Part shown: positions 13,575 through 14,902 of the stretch, piece by piece
Layout of the letters: every line of letters starts with the position of its first letter
How positions within the stretch are numbered: position 1 is the first letter of the stretch
DNA from: Irpex lacteus
Taxonomy: Eukaryota; Basidiomycota; Agaricomycetes; Polyporales; Irpicaceae
Direction: 5' to 3'
DNA: 14,902 nt
NCBI GenBank assembly: GCA_001986395.2
Contig: MQVO02000200.1
Span: 1-14,902 of the forward strand
Notes under the pieces: model-generated
What the model saw: only the letters and a program-made list of their open reading frames with translations
Told to the model about the DNA's origin: nothing
Databases searched by the model: none
Translations under genes and position numbers: made by a program

Positions 13575-14443
13575 CCTTCCCCCCAAATTAAATTTATTAC
13601 TTATTTGAACTCTTACAAAACTAATCAATTGTGTATAATGAAAGAATAAAAAGATATTGAATTTATTCATTTTTATTATTTTTTCTCTTAGTCAATTTCT
13701 CGCATCACGAGATCATTGCTTTCTATAACCACCGAATCCAAGGGTTATACAACTTTTATAGTTTCGCTAGTAATCTAAATAGTCTTAGAGTAGTTTTTAT
13801 GTTTTTTCAGTTCTCTTAAAGAAAAAGTAAACAAAAAGAATGTGTATTCTATAATGTAACTCCCTCTCTCCTGAAATAAATTATAAGATAGGGAGACCCA
13901 AATTTAATTTATTTTTAGTTATAAGAGCTAAACTACTACACTTACACTGTCAAACTGCACATTATATTACTGTGAATATACTTTTCCCCAAACTTTTTTA
14001 TATGTTTGAGTAGTAGAAGCTTACTATTCCTTACTTTATATCTCATTTTTATTACCATACCTAATCATAACTTAACATTATGAAGTTTATAACAAAGTTA
14101 ATATCTCTGTTAATATCTGTTAAGATTGTAATTGTAGGGGTATACTTTGTAGAAATATAACTACTCCAATACTGTGTTAGTGTTACATACAGTAAACAGT
14201 TCCCCCCCCGGTTTTTAACTAAAATAAAAAGAATTAATATAATAGTTTATTATTATTGATTTATTGATTATAGTCTCCAGCAAGAAGAGTACCAAATACA
14301 CCCACACTACTAATTGCTAATGTAAGAAATGAATCCATAGTTGTGGTCTACGATGGTTACCCAGGTGCAAATGAAATTACACATCAACAAAGAAGAGCAG
14401 AAACAAGAGAGATAAACCACTCAATTTAATTAAAATAAAGCTT
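13575..14443. other. Spacer with weak ORFs and C runs
   Basis: No gene I can name. A G+C-richer patch near 13690-13755 could encode FGGYRKQWSRDARNW on the minus strand if TGA is Trp. Another at about 14276-14426 gives a 50-residue plus-strand frame with ESIVVVYDGYPGANEITHQQ. Both are too short to assign. C runs occur at 13579-13584 and 14202-14209. Confidence 0.4.
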
Positions 14444-14491
14444 CCCCAAAAAACTAGGAATTATAATTAATTCTAACTAGTTTTTGTGGGG
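14444..14491 (+). mobile_element. H12: hairpin element
   Basis: CCCCAAAAAACTAGGAATTA ... CTAACTAGTTTTTGTGGGG. Standard form with small changes in the loop and one G in the closing T run. Confidence 0.88.
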
Positions 14492-14640
14492 TCTGGGTAA
14501 ATTGAACTAAAGCTATAAAAGCTAAAATAATATCCAGAGGATATGGGCAAAGCAAATGTTTCTTTAACAATACGACTACTGCTTCTACTCCCCCTATAAC
14601 TCTCAGTATTCTTGTAAGAGGATAGTTATAGTAATAATCA

Positions 14641-14902
<262 letters not shown>

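Overview
The window is fungal mitochondrial DNA. The DNA is very A+T-rich. It carries pieces of standard respiratory genes (cox1, nad2, nad3, nad4, nad4L, nad5, atp8), mitochondrial tRNAs, LAGLIDADG intron-endonuclease pieces and a plasmid-type family B DNA polymerase. TGA is read as tryptophan, for example in cox1 at 14799-14801 and in atp8. The exact fungus cannot be named from this stretch.

Layout. 1-3000: a DNA polymerase (dpo) broken by frameshifts, a hairpin element and about 1.7 kb of other DNA holding two orphan ORFs, a tRNA-Ile and a small RNA-like island. 3150-4304: the most coherent block, on the minus strand in the order atp8, tRNA-Ile, tRNA-Phe, nad2 3' end, nad3; the nad3 tail runs into a cox1-exon/intron-endonuclease fragment. 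4310-5495: mostly non-coding, with a GC-rich hairpin. 5497-7403: plus-strand pieces of nad4 (split by a hairpin element), a degenerate tRNA cluster including tRNA-Trp(UCA), the nad2 5' part, nad4L, an rps3-like piece on the minus strand and a Gly/Asn-rich ORF. 7447-8364: a long clean nad5 3' exon on the minus strand. 8365-11310: repeats, orphan ORFs, a second nad4 on the minus strand with in-frame stops, two LAGLIDADG pieces and a cox1 exon. 11310-14640: largely A+T-rich non-coding DNA with hairpin elements, one orphan ORF and one endonuclease tail. 14641-14902: a cox1 exon running off the window.

The main structural theme is a family of small palindromic elements, here called H: CCCC-A(6-7)-CTAG ... 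CTAG-T(6-7)-GGGG, mostly 40-48 bp, with a long form of 77-87 bp. I count about twelve full or half copies in both orientations. Several sit inside genes (nad4, dpo) or exactly at the edge of a gene fragment (nad2, an endonuclease). Other short direct repeats (about 20-45 bp) also mark fragment edges. The picture is a mitochondrial region shuffled by recombination between short repeats and by hairpin insertion.

There are two styles of coding sequence: an A+T-rich one (atp8, nad3, the terminal cox1, dpo) and a more balanced one (nad5, nad4L, the nad2 5' part, internal cox1 with endonuclease). The same gene regions occur in more than one version: the cox1 GGDP site twice, the nad4 central region twice, tRNA-Ile(GAU) twice. 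This suggests duplicated or foreign mitochondrial sequence. Some single-base frameshifts lie in homopolymers and may be assembly errors rather than true decay.
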